Shown here in pieces: positions 9,430 to 22,000 of a stretch of 64,000 bases of DNA (position 1 is its first letter; every line of letters begins with the position of its first letter). The stretch spans positions 15,853,486 through 15,917,485 of the forward strand of contig CM037460.1 in assembly GCA_021014325.1 (NCBI GenBank), given 5' to 3'. A program made the translations under genes and the position numbers. Source of the stretch: Plazaster borealis (taxonomy: Eukaryota; Echinodermata; Asteroidea; Forcipulatida; Labidiasteridae). Under the pieces are notes generated by a model. It saw only the letters and a list, made by a program, of their open reading frames with translations, did not search any database and had not been told where the DNA came from.

Positions 9430-11735
9430 GGTGTTTCACGTAAGTTGGCCCAATTTCCACAAATTTAATGTAAAGCTTACTTCTTGTGAATTGACCCGAT
9501 TTGAACCCAATTTTTACAATAATGTAAGGCTAACCACTTAAGATTTTATCACATTTCAGCCCAATTTCGAGACAAATGCTAGGCTTGTCCCTTGTGATGT
9601 TATCAGATTTTACCCCAATTTCGACAAAAATGCAAGGTTTACTCTTGCATTGTAATTTTATCCGTTTTTAGCCCAATTTCGACCAAAAACAAGGCTTATA
9701 CCCTTTGTGTTTTTTTATCAGATTTTGGTATAATTTCGACAAAAACGAAAGGCTTACTACCCCTTGTGTTTATATCAGATTTTAGCCTAATTTCGACAAA
9801 AATTAAAGGATAACCCCTTTCGATGTTATCCCATTTTAGCCTAATTTCAAAAAAATGAAAGGCTTAACCCTTATGATTATATCCGATTTGACCCAATTTA
9901 AAAAAAAATGCAAGGCTAACCCCTTGTGTTTATATCAAATTTTAGCCTAATTTCGACAAAAATTAAAGGCTTAGGCTACCCCTAGGATTTTATCCCATTT
10001 TAGCCCAATTTCGACGAAAATGCCAGGGATACCCCTTGTAATTATATCAGATTTTGATATAATTTCAACAAAAATGAAAGGCTTAACCCTCGTAATTATG
10101 ATTTTTACCCAATTTCAACTAAAATGCAAGGCTTACTCCTTGTGATTTTATCAGATTTTAGCCCAAATTAATTCAACGAAAATTTAAAGGCTTAGGGCCT
10201 ACCCCTTGTGATTATATTCGATTTAAGCCTATTTTCGACAAAATTGCAAGGCTCACCCCTTGTGATTTTAGCATATTTTAGCCCAATTTCGACAAAAAAT
10301 TAAAGGCTTAACCCTTGTGATTTTGATTTTAGACCAATATTAACTAAAATGCAAGTCTTAGGGGCCTACCCCTTGCAATTTTATCAGATTTTAGCCCAAT
10401 TTCGACAAAAGTGCAATGGATTAGCCTTTGTGATTTTATCACAATATTCAGCCTATGTTTGACAAAAATGGAAGGCTATAGGTCCTGCCCCTTCCCATTT
10501 CAGCCAATTTTTTTCAAAAATGCAAGACTTACCCCCGTGTGATTTTATCCGATTCTGCAAATTTCGACAAAAATGCAAGGCTTACCCCTTGTGATTTTAT
10601 CAGGTTTATCCCTATTTCGAAAAAAATGGAATCACCCTTGTGATTATGATTTTTACCCAATTTCAACTTAAATACAAGGCTTAGGGGCCCTACCGTACCC
10701 TTGTGATTTTTCATATTTTAGCCAAATTTCAAGGCTTACCACTGGTGATTTTATCAATTTCAGCCTATTTTGTTGGCAAAAATGCAAGGCTTACCCCCTG
10801 GTGAATTTATCCGATTTTAGCCCAATTTCGATTACCCATTGTTATTTTATCAAATTTCAGCCTATTTTTAACAAAAATGCAAGGCTTACCCCCTGGTGAA
10901 TTTATCCGATTTTAGCCCAATTTTTACAAAAATGCAATGGATTACCCTTTGTGATTGTAAATTTCAACCTATTTTTGACAAAAATGCAAGGCTACAGGCC
11001 CTACCCCTTCCGATTTTAGCCCGTTTTTAAATAAAATGCAAGACTTAGGCTACCTCTTTTGATATAATCAAATTTCAGCCAATTTTTCACAAAAATGCAA
11101 GGCTTACCCCTTGTGATTTTATCAGATTAAAGCTCAATTTCGACAAAAATGGAAGGCTTAATCTGTAAGTTGCGACTTTCTGCTGTAAAATTATGCAGTA
11201 GGCACTACTAATGCCTTTTTATATAATGAAAGGCTTAAACCTTGTGATTATGAATTTAGCCCAATTTCAACTTAAATGCAAGGCTTAGGATGTGATTTTT
11301 CCGAATTCAGCCCAATTTCAAGAAAGTAATGCAAGCTTGCCCCTTGTGATTTTATCAATTTCAGCCTATTTTTTTTGACAAAAATGCAAGGCTTACCCCC
11401 TGGTAATTTTATCAGATTTTAGCCCAATTTCGATTACCCCTTGTGATTTTATCAAATTTCAGCCTATTTTTGACAAAAATGCAAAGGCATAGGCCCTATA
11501 CCCCTTCCGATTTTAGCCCGTTTTAAACAAAAATGCAAGGCTCACCGATTGTGGTTTCATCAGATTTTAGCCCAAGTTCGACAAAAATGCAAGGCTTACC
11601 CCTTGTGATTTTTTCAGATTTAGGCCCAATTTACCCCCTTCCGATTTTAGCCAATTTTTAACAAAAAAAGCCAGGCTTCCCCCTTGTGATTTTGTCAATT
11701 TCAGCCCATTTTCCACCAAAATGCAAGGCTTAATC
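9430..11735. repeat. Degenerate ~54-bp minisatellite array (~2.3 kb)
   Basis: About 40 diverged copies of a unit with TTTTAGCCCAATTTCGACAA, then AAATGCAAGGCTTACCCC, then TTGTGATTTTATCAGA. Copies vary by substitutions and short indels, and some are truncated. The array is old and noncoding; the short open frame at 10529-10714 is a by-product. Confidence 0.92.
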
Positions 11736-12005
11736 TAAGTTGCGACTTTCTGCTGTAAAATGATGCAGTAGGCACTACTCAGGCCTTTTTATACAACTTG
11801 ACCAAGGATTGCAGCTGAATTTGCGGAAATATTGACTTTTGTACATTAGGTACAAAGTTGAAAAAATCGTAAGGCGTATATAAGTCTAGCATTTTTATCA
11901 AATTCGCTAACAAAAGTGCAAGGCTAAATAACCCTTAATCTAGGCTTAATCTAAGTTGCGTGTAAAATGATGCAGTAGGCACTACTGATGCCTTTTTATA
12001 CAACT
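11158..12005. repeat. Three dispersed ~65-bp repeats in and after the array
   Basis: A segment with TAAGTTGCGACTTTCTGC, TGCAGTAGGCACTACT and GCCTTTTTATA occurs at about 11158-11222, 11732-11795 and 11938-12004. The spacing is irregular, suggesting an insertion co-amplified with the minisatellite. Confidence 0.7.
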
Positions 12006-12414
12006 CGAGCCAATGATGGCCCTGAATTTCCCCTAAAAATCGGAAGATGGAAATTGATTTATCACGATAAAAACTGCAATAATTAAATAAATGTTAGAAG
12101 CTTTTCACAACAATTGTTTCTACATTAGTCAGCCAATGAGAAGAAAAAGATTGTTTTTCAAACTCATCCGGTTTATTAAAATAACAAATAGTTTACAGCC
12201 TTGCACCATAGAAATAGTTATAATATATACGTTTATTTATATATACAATACAGTACAATGGTTTGCTTTTTGGGGTGCTTTCCCAAGACTCTTAATACAA
12301 GAATGCCTGTTTCAAAGTCATTAAGAACCCATTGAAGAGTTATACATACTAAAACAATGCCGTTTATATAACCATATTATTATCGAAATAATTGTCATAT
12401 TAATTATGAGTAAT

Positions 12415-12797
12415 ACACCGCTCCATAAGCCCTGATCATAACGAAACGACCAATCAAAGCCCAGATTGAACAACCATAAACCTGCCAAAAGTCTAACACA
12501 CAACAGTATACTAAAGTGTGACTTGTGGAGAGTAGAGCATATACACCGCTCCATAAAGCCTTGATCATAACGAAACGACCAATCAGAGCTCAGATTGAAC
12601 AACCAAAAGCCTCTCAAAAGTCTAACACACAACAGTATACTAAAGTGTGACTTGTGGAGAGTAGAGCATATACACCGCTCAATAAAGCCCTGATCATAAC
12701 GAAACGACCAATCACAGCCCAAATTGAACAACCATAAACCTGCCAAAAGTCTAACACACAACAGTATACTAAAGTGTGACTCGTGGAGAGTTATTAG
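12415..12797. repeat. Three-copy ~128-bp tandem repeat
   Basis: Units start at 12415, 12543 and 12672 with ACACCGCTC(C/A)ATAA and contain TGATCATAACGAAACGACCA and AACACACAACAGTATACTAA. The copies are about 95% alike. The minus strand stays open for 161 codons across all three, but this reflects the repeat itself; there is no start context, domain or codon-level constraint. Confidence 0.93.
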
Positions 12798-12884
12798 AGA
12801 ATGCACTCAATATAACGTGTCATGGGCAAGCAGTCAAGTGCGTCCAACTCAAGATCTGGTGACAAAGTTATCGTAGTTTGGGTT

Positions 12885-13140
12885 TGGATGTCACTCATGA
12901 GCGAAACACTATAATTGCTTCTCATCACCCAGGAGTACATGGGTATCTTACCAATGTTTGACATTGTTGATGTGAATAAGCCAATTTGGCTGCCGGTGGT
13001 GCATAATCCAAAGGAGCTGAGATGGTTTCAGGAATGCTTAGGGCACAATGAACAGCTTTGAGTACCCTACTTGGCTTGCAAAAGTGCCTAATACATGTAC
13101 ATGTAAATACACATTATTACTGCTATTATAAACTCAAGTA
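12885..13140 (+). mobile_element. SINE body relic, family 1
   Basis: Retains ATAATTGCTTCTCATCACCC, CAGGAGTACATGGGTATC and AAGGAGCTGAGATGGTTT, matching the 3' body of the SINE at 21551-21897. The tRNA head is missing. Confidence 0.6.
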
Positions 13141-13309
13141 TCCTTACTCAGTAAGCACAGTGGTGAGGCTGTATAGATCAGCCCGTTACTACTGAAAGCA
13201 AAGTTTAAAAGAATTAGTCAAAATTAAGGTGTTTCATTGTGTTAGAAAAAAAATGTTTTTGTCCAGCTCAGGAAGATTAATTAGAATAGCTGTGTTTGAG
13301 ATATTTTCA

Positions 13310-13685
13310 TTAAAGGCATCGTACACGTTTGGAAATTGTCAAAGACCAGTGTTCTCACTTGGTGTATCCCAACATATGCATAAAATAACAAGCATGTGAA
13401 AATTTGGGCTCAATTGGTCATCAAAGTTGCAAGAAAATGATCAAAGAAAAAACACCCTTGTTGTACAAATTTGTGTGCTTTTAGATAGAATAATAAAAAC
13501 TTCTTGCAAGAAGTTTTTATTATTTTAGTGAGAAATTACCTCTTTCTCAAAAACTACGTTACTTCAGAGGGAGTCGTTTCTCACAATGTTTTATACTATC
13601 AACAGCTCTCTGTTGGTCGTTACCAAGTCAGTTTTTATGCTAATTTATATTTTGAGTAATTACCAAATGTGTACGATGCCTTTAA
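13310..13685. mobile_element. TTAA-type MITE
   Basis: Starts TTAAAGGCATCGTACACG and ends GTGTACGATGCCTTTAA with perfect TTAA borders. It is in the opposite orientation to the copy at 4745 and nearly full length. Confidence 0.82.
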
Positions 13686-14524
13686 TGTTGTACTATGTTG
13701 AAATCCTTCATCTGTAGCATAAAAAAAAAATTTAAAAAAAATTATCCTTTAAAAAACAACAGTAGTTGCAAAAAGTCTCATTTTTAGTGCTTGGAAAAAG
13801 AAAACAGAAAAAAGAAGTAACATTTCCCCCACAGTTATCAGTGCTGTTCGTTTTCACAAAAAGAAATCATCACAATAACATTAAAAAATGTATACTCAAA
13901 AACATCCAAAATAATACATAAACTAGTTTCATTTTAAACAAATGAGCACCATAAAGCGCCTCTGATATGAAATTTACATTTAAATAATAAAACTTTGCCC
14001 AAAATAATAAAAAAACAGAACAACTTTAATACATTTCTTTTAAATTTACATATTATAAATAATTCATAAGTTTAATAATAATTACACCAAATTCAATATA
14101 ACACCATTTGTCTTCCTGTTTCGTTGACGACCGTTGCCATGGCAGACCTAATATTTTCTGGAGGCAATGGTTCCCACTTGATATCACAAAGTATAAAGTA
14201 GGCCATCTTTACGAGCAACGATAAATCATTTTTGTAATGCACAACTATGCATTATGTGTAAAGACCACGTGCGGCATGCAGGAATTTGATCAAATTCCTT
14301 TCATGATTGGTCAGGAAACCACTTGGCTGCATAGCAAACTACAACGCTTCACGCAGCTCAAAGCCAAAACCCAGGTTGTCCATAGAGATGGCATATATCG
14401 GGAACTGTCTATTGCCTCCATGCCCCGTCCATTGCCTTGTCGCCCTTGGCAATTTTCCACTACAAGTTTGTGTTTCCCTCATGACAGTGCCCTTTGCTAT
14501 GGTCAGGTACCCTCACTTCCCTGT
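13686..14524. other. AT-rich spacer
   Basis: Mostly A-rich sequence with homopolymer runs (13720-14100), then unique sequence. No gene signal or defined repeat seen. Confidence 0.5.
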
Positions 14525-14712
14525 GCCCAATTTCATAGAGCTGCTTAAGCAGAACAATTTGCTTAACAATTGTCTGCTAAGCAGAAATAAGCATGACACC
14601 AGTCACAATTTGTACATGTGACATGGTAGTATGGCTGGTAACCTTATTCTGGAAAGCAAAATTTTGTTGTGCTTTGCTTCTTTATGTGCTTAATCAGCTC
14701 TATGAAATTGGG
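14525..14712. mobile_element. Palindromic MITE, GCCCAATTTCATAGAGC family
   Basis: Inverted ends: GCCCAATTTCATAGAGCTGC at the left and GCTCTATGAAATTGGG at the right. The centre carries CACAATTTGTACATGTGACA and GGCTGGTAACCTTATTCTGG. Relatives lie at 16189, 24079, 29080, 29535 and 31822. Confidence 0.8.
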
Positions 14713-15024
14713 TCCTGGCTTTACAACAATGACGTATCGAGCCTGCTATGAAGACCAAAAAGCTTCAGTACTGAAAATAACAGCCTTCCAAAAAAAAAAG
14801 CTGGTGGCACATGTAAATGTTGCACTTTCATTTTTATTGGCTTTTAAGTTTTAGTAAACCAAAACTGGTAATTACAAGAGACTCGTTTAAAGTGGTTTAA
14901 TTTGTAAATGAACAGTTTGTGATAGTTGCATGGTGTCATGCAGTCACAAACTGTCATTGACTTTTTGCATTCAAGTTTTGGTTAACCCCTACTCTTCCAC
15001 GATAAGTGTTCTGGATTCCTTTAC

Positions 15025-15215
15025 GTGCACTACCATTACTAGTACACAGGACCTATGGCTTAATGTCCCATCCGAAGGACAAAGCAATTATGGTAAAGCA
15101 TCTTGCTCAAGGATACAAGTGTCATGACCGGGACTCGAACCCACACTCTGCTGATCAGAAACACCAGAGCTTGAGTCCGGTGCTCTTAACCGCTCGGCCA
15201 CGACACACCACAAAT
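15025..15215 (-). mobile_element. tRNA-derived SINE, family 1 (5' part)
   Basis: On the minus strand it begins GTGTGTCGTGGCCGAGCGGT, a Leu/Ser-tRNA-like A box, with a B box GGGTTCGAGTCCCGG. The body then contains TTGAGCAAGATGCTTTACC and TCCTTCGGATGGGACATTAA. It lies downstream of the exchanger gene. Confidence 0.75.
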
Positions 15216-15883
15216 GTAACAATGAGGTTTTCTTTCCACCAACAACCTTTACTACTTTCTTAAAAAAATATAATTGTTGCACTGTTTTCGCAGCATTCTA
15301 CACTTACAATCCACATTGTCTGCTTTTATACATCGTAAGCGTGAGAAATTTAACACTTAGTTAAAGTGGAAAAACTTCAGATACACAAAGTTCACACAAC
15401 GTGCAAAAAGAAACAAAATTACTTCACGGAATTCAGTTTAAAATGTATAATGTATGACACATGATTGATACTGATTGAAATAAAAATAACTCACAATTTA
15501 AACGATTCTTAATTTGAGAGCTATCTTTTCATATAAAAAAAAATTTCTGCTTATACCAATGTTCTGGAGAGAAATATTTCTTATTGCACTTTATTCAAAA
15601 AATCTTCTTATTTCAATTTGCTAAATCAAAATAAGAATCACAATCATAAAGGTGCAGAAATCCCTGACAAAGTGGAATCCAATGGGGTTTTTTTCTGTTG
15701 AGTTTTTATGAAATTCTGCTTGTATATGCGTTGAGAAACCTAGTTGAAAGTAAACATTTAAATCTTCCAAAAACCAAAGATGTGTAGAAACACGGCGTAG
15801 ACAGAAGAAAAATACCAACAACGAATAAGTAAAATGGCGGAATGCTCAATCCTTTCTACGACAGATGTATCATACATGACTGA

Positions 15884-15889
15884 TTTATT
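15884..15889 (-). terminator. Polyadenylation signal of the NHE8-like gene
   Basis: AATAAA on the minus strand, 71 bases after the stop codon of the exchanger. Further AATAAA-like motifs lie near 15590, so longer 3' ends are possible. Confidence 0.55.
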
Positions 15890-15959
15890 TGCTAAACATC
15901 ACTTTACATTATGCAGACCAATCAGATTGCGTCTTATTTCAATGAGGTTTGCTGATTGG

Positions 15960-16088
15960 TTACTTGGCCAAAGCAGCTGTCATTAGACTCGTCTCCAGCT
16001 CTTCCTCCGTATCGGACTTCGTGCCCCGGACTTCAGAGTACCACTGGTTGGCAAGATGGCGCATTTGAATTCTCCCGTCAATTAATTC
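15960..16088 (-). CDS. SLC9A8: NHE8-like exon 15 (last)
   Basis: Residues 601-642 and TAA: ELIDGRIQMRHLANQWYSEV, then an acidic DTEEELE stretch like the EDDEQELL end of NHE8. Acceptor TTTTCTATCAG. Confidence 0.94.
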   Translation of the reverse strand, partial: ELIDGRIQMRHLANQWYSEVRGTKSDTEEELETSLMTAALAK

Positions 16089-19000
16089 CTGATAGAAAAC
16101 AAAACAAGTAAATTTTTTTTATATTTGTTTCACATTTTTGTGAAACATTTTTTAAAATTGATTGTCCTTCCTTTCAGCTACAAGCAAGGCCCAATTTCAT
16201 AGAGCTGCTTAAGCAGACAATATTTGTAGGAGGATACCAGTCACTGATTGTACATGCGATATGGCATTTTTGCTGGTAACCTTATTCTGGTGAGCATAAC
16301 TTTTGTTGCTCTCAGCTGCTTTTTGTGCATAAGCAGCTCTATGAAATTGGGCCAAGAGCTTCAATTTCTTTTCTGGGTAGATTTTAAAACTACTCCTTCC
16401 CACCCCCCCCCCCTCCAAACCGCAGTACCTAAAGTAAGTATCGGCCATCTTTGCTACTTATTATTTTTCGTTCTGTAGGTCACAAGATGATCAAGATTGC
16501 AGACAACATCTGGCATGTTATTTAGTTTCATACACTTTTCAGGCTGTTTAAAGACACTGAACACGTTTGGAAATTGTCAAAGACCAGTGTTCTCAGTTGT
16601 TGTATCCCAACATATGCATAAAATAACAAGCCTGTGAAAATTTGGGCTTAATTGGTCTCCGAAGTTGCAAGAAAATGATCAAAGAAAAAACACCCTTGTT
16701 GTACAAATTTGTGTGCTTTCAGATAGGAATAAAAACTTGTTGCAAAAAGTTTTTATTATTTTAGTGAGAAATTACCTCTTTCTCAAAAACTACGTTACTT
16801 CAGAGGGAATCGTTTCCTACAATGTTTTATACTATCAACAGCTCTCCGTTGCTTGTTACCAAGTAAGTTTTTATGCTAATATTTGTTTTGAGTCATTACC
16901 AAGCATGTACGATACCTTTAATCACAGTTTTTCTGATTTTTCTCAGGGCAAACAAATCAGAAATCAGACTAAAGTAGGAGGAATATCATGTCTGCAACAT
17001 AAACAAATTCATTGTACAGCCATCTTATTTTTCTCTCATATAGGGAGCATCCCAAAAGAACGTTCCCGTCGGCACACGCCAACAATCCATTGGACTGGCA
17101 GAAAGTTACGCCCAATCACATCATTGTGCCGAAGTACGGGAGCAATCCTACACGCATTATTATTTTGAATGTTCCAATGGAATTTTCCCGCAGTCCAATG
17201 GAACATCCATGAGCAAGCTCTGGTATGCTTATCCGATCCAATAGACCTTTATCATGATGCGGCCATCTTGATTTCTTCCAATTCAACTCAATGTAACCAA
17301 ACCGAGGCTGGAAGGAGAAATAGTCTGGTTCCTTTTTGTACAATGAATATTAGCATCCATTACTGTTATTGGATACAGGGAACATGACCAAGATGGTGGC
17401 GGCATGGTAAAGGTCTATTAGGGCGTTCCTACCACTCTGACTTTTGAGATGCTCCCTTAAATCAATGTAACCAAACTGAGGCGGAGAGGTAAACTAGTCT
17501 GGTTCCTTATTTCTTTGCAATGCCAAATAGCATCCACGATACTTACTGCATACTAGGCACAAGACAAGACATAAGACTAAAAGCGCCTCTATGCGTTGAA
17601 ACTCACCTTGTTTGTATATCGTCGTGTAAAGAACGGCACAAAGTACTTTGTGTCCCACTTTACAAAGCCTCTGAGGTGGGATTTGACGTAGTTGACTTCG
17701 TACTCTTCCTCCGTCAGTTCAGATAAATGCTCTGTGTCCACAGCACTCCCCTAAATAAACAAACAACAACAACACAATAAACAAACAACAACAACAACAC
17801 AAACAGTAGAGGAGTACTCACCTCAGTAAATTAATATTCCCCCATTCATTGTTCTGAAGAAAAAAAACCTGATTCTCCACACTTTGATGGATAGAAATTT
17901 GCATGATTGCAGAAAGTTTGGACTTTCAAAATCATCCCTTGTTTTTTTTCCATTGTGTGGCGGTGAACATCACCAATGTGTTTTCTCGGCTGCAACATTT
18001 TAATGTTTTCAAAACATTACCTGTCAAGTTAATGCTAGTACAGTGTTTATCACACAACGGTGTAAAGAGGAAATACAAAATAATATTCTTATATCCGCGA
18101 TGCAGTTACTTGCACTCGCTGTAAATTACTGGATTAGACTGGCCTCTTGTCAGTAAGTTAGTTTACTTTTGTTGTCCATGATGTGCATAGTATTGTTTTT
18201 TGTCCTTTTGCTGGGCAATTATCTTGTGTCCTTCCCCACATTGACTTCTTGTACTTGCATGCTCCCTTCATACACCCATTTTTCATTTTTCCCCATGATA
18301 ATAATTCTGCTGTTCTTCATGCTTGTTTGGTCGCCTCCTGTCACCATCTTTGTTGTACTTTGCTATTCTGTATGTTTCTTGGGATAGGCCTATGTTTCTT
18401 GCTTTATTTCTGTTTTGGTTTTATGATTCTTCGATTTGCCTCATAATTTGTTTGCACTTGCATTGTTGTGGCCAAATAAATAATAATAGCGGTTGGTACA
18501 TCAACTCTAGAATTCAGAGGTTATGGGTTTGAATCCCACCCGAGTTTCCTTTTGATTGTTTTCCCACGAGACTCGGAAAGCACCGGAAAATAACGAGGGC
18601 GACAGACACTAAGCCTAACAGACACACAGTGTTTTGGGACTCACCAGATCTTCTGTTTTGCTGAGGGTAACTTCCTTTTTGGGTTTTTCCGATCCTGGAT
18701 TGATGAACTGGATCAAGAAGAGGATACAGAAAGAGTACAATGGTGCATCAGATCTTTGTGTTTGTAGTGATTTTTTTTTTTTTTTTCAAAACTATGTTAA
18801 AAGATCCGAAGTGTAAGGGGTCGTTCACAGTTATCAATATTTTCACAAGCGTACAAACCGTACACTTTTTTAATACTCCCTCCCTCCCCCTAAAGTGTAC
18901 AAAGAAAAATGTTGGATTTTTTCTCACTATTCTACATAGAGGTACTTGTATGTGAATTACATGCAAACCCTGTTTATTATGAGCACAGATATAAGAAATA

Positions 19001-22000
19001 TCTAAAGAACGTACACATCTTAAACAGATATAAAATACCGTAATTTCCTGCGTACAAGACGCGACTTATCTGACTTTCAAAAGGTCAACAACAAAAATGT
19101 GTAGGGCCAGGAAGCTATGTTTTTATATTTCAATTTTGTTTCAGAAAACGAAAGCGTACGGCCAGCATTGACCCCCTCCCTCCCAGCATACGGTTTGTAC
19201 ACTTGTGAAAATGTTGATAATTGTTGAACAGCCCCCAACTATGAAATGCCAAAGATTTGTGTGCAGAACATTCTTCAAATTTCAGGGACATCGTCTGGGT
19301 CTGGGGAAGCATAACTTCATCATTCATCAAACAATCTGATTGGGTTTTGTTTGTATCCATCACTTAGAATTTCATGGCCGAGCTGTCTAGTGCACTGGAC
19401 TCAAGTTCACATGACTGAGCCATCGGAGTGTGGGTTTGAATCCCGGTCATGACAATTGTCTCCTTGAGCAAGACACTTAACCTTAATTGCTTCTCTGCAC
19501 CCAGGAGTAAAATGGTTTCTTGTGATTGATTTAGCTTAGTGCGCTTACATACTAGGCAGCACAGGCTGGATACTCCCCAGGGTGCTAAGATTGTTTAAAA
19601 AGGAATGAAATAAACAGCCCAGTGACCAGGCACTATATAATAAGTGTCCATTAATCTTAGTATTGCTCTTATTTGTTATCACATGAATGACAAATCTGTA
19701 ATAGCAAGAAAGTTTGGATGGATTGTAGAGCAGAGTCTTTATGGAGGGAATTAATTTTGTACGGATGCCAGCTGTTATGCAGGCTTGGCCGATTATTAAC
19801 AATTTGATTGAGCAACACATATGTACATCAAAAAAGATACAGTAAGAAAAGGGCAATAGTAAAAGCACAGAGATGAGTGTATAACTGATTTTAAATTAAC
19901 TCTACTCCTCGGGGTAACTTTTGCCAGTGAGTTGACCAACAATTTGAAACCACTCTACTGCACAGGTTGAATATAGTGGCATAGCTGTGCACACAACTAA
20001 CAGCAGGTGTATATGTGTGTACAGTGTAGATGCATTCACCGAATCATACCACCCACCTTGCAGGCTTGCTTACTTTATCTATCATTCATAAATACCTGGG
20101 ACAGTTTATTCATTCTGATTGTCGAGAGGACATCATATGGCCATGTTCAAACGTGTGATAAACACGGCTAGAAGTCTTAAACGCGGAATGCACGTTTTGA
20201 CATGATACACGCCCTTCCGTTTTGGGAGTCAAACTGTACACAAAAATCATAGAGTTGACTCCCAAAATGGAAGGGCGCGCATCTTGTGCAAACGTGCGTT
20301 CCACATTGTGCAATGGGTCTAGAAATTTAACGCAGAATCAAAGTGAGCTGCAAATGACAAAAGGGGCAAAACTGTCCTATTTGTTCTCAGATTTGTACAG
20401 GTTTTTGTCTATATTTTCAAGGGGAAGATATTTATGAATGGGAATCAAAGTGTGTTGAATTGGTTTTAAACTAGTGGTTTAAACCAGCCGAGGCCTGGTT
20501 CTTGATACTTTTACTTTGACTTTGTCTCAGTAAAATTATCAAGAACCAGGCCTCGGCTGTTGAAACCACTAGTTTAAAACCTCTTCACCACACATTGATT
20601 CCCTTATTCAAAACCACAGTGGATGATATTAAATGGTCAGACAGTAGAAGGGTTAATGTACCTTTAATAATGGCATCGTGAGGCCTCCAATGACCACCAC
20701 AGTGAACAACACGACGGTGAGCGTGGTCGTCACCAAGACGTGTCGCGTCTTGTTCCCAAACATCAAGTGGAGACTGAGCGCGTAGGCGATGGCTCCCCGT
20801 AACCCTGACAACCAACAGAAACACAACTGCTTAAAAAACGGTTCCCTTTTTTTCAAGAATATATAAGTGTTGTGGGCAAACAGTCCAGTGCCCCCAGCGG
20901 GATTCGAACCAGGGTCCTACAAGTGGAAGGCGAGGAAAGATACCACAACGCCAACCTGACCGCTTAATATTCAGTTGGAGTAGATGCTTTTTATGGTGGC
21001 TTCTGGCGGCTGACTTCAATCAATAAGGGAAGTTTTCAAAAGTCTGAACATTAGGAACAGTCTAATTGGATTTGTCAAATATTCCAACGGGTGTACATGG
21101 ACTGGTCAGGACTCCAATTTGGAGGGAAAAAAACACCAGACCGCAGGACTTATAGCTTAAAGTTTTTAATGGACTTTTTTTTTTTACAAGACCAGAATCA
21201 AAATGAGAGAAAAACCCTATTTACAGTTTAAAAACACAATAAAATGTTTATATCGAACAAGCACAAAGAGAAGATCTATCCCATTCGTCTTATGGGTGAG
21301 TATACTTTAATACTCCACAGAATTTAATTTCTTTTTCTATCAGACTAAAATTCAACAATTGAACATCCTTAAAAAATATATAAAACTACAAAGTGAAATA
21401 TTATTATTTCTAAATTGAAAAACACAAGACTCCAAGGCTTGTTCAGTCCCGAGTTTACTGGCCTGGTGTCATAGGGAAATCTGTCCCCCGGAGATTCTGC
21501 ACCCCATGTGGGAAATTAACATGGGCTGAAGGAGGTTGATTCAAAAGAGGGCGTCGTGGCCGAGCGGTTAAGAGCATCTGGTGGTTAGTCATCAGGTTGT
21601 GGGTTCGAATCCCGGTCATGGCACTTGTGTTCTTGAGCAAGACACTTAACTATAATTGCTTCTCTTCACCCAGGGGTATAAATGGGTACCTGCGAGGGTA
21701 GAGGTTGATATTGTGTTTGAAAAAGCCTTTGGAGCGCCACGGTTGCCCAGGGTTGTATACTCCCCAGGGAGCTGAGAAAGGTTAAAGGAATGTTATTGGC
21801 CCAATGAACAGGGCACTAATGTAAAGCGCATTGAGACGTTTATTGTAAAATGCACTATATAAGAACTTGTTATTATTATTATTATTATTATTATCAGGAG
21901 AAGTTTGTACACAGTTCGCTGTATGGGGGGGGGGGCCAAACAGAATCTCCGGGGGGACAGAATCTCCTGCCACAACGGCACTAAAATCACTGGCCTCGGG

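Noticed and set aside
12321..12806. 161-codon minus-strand open frame with three similar ~42-residue repeats
   Set aside because: It follows from the tandem 128/129-bp DNA repeat staying in frame. There is no splice or start context, recognised domain or sign of protein-level constraint.
16665..17168. 167-codon plus-strand frame
   Set aside because: It reads through a TTAA MITE into a foldback element. The same peptide pieces appear at other MITE copies.
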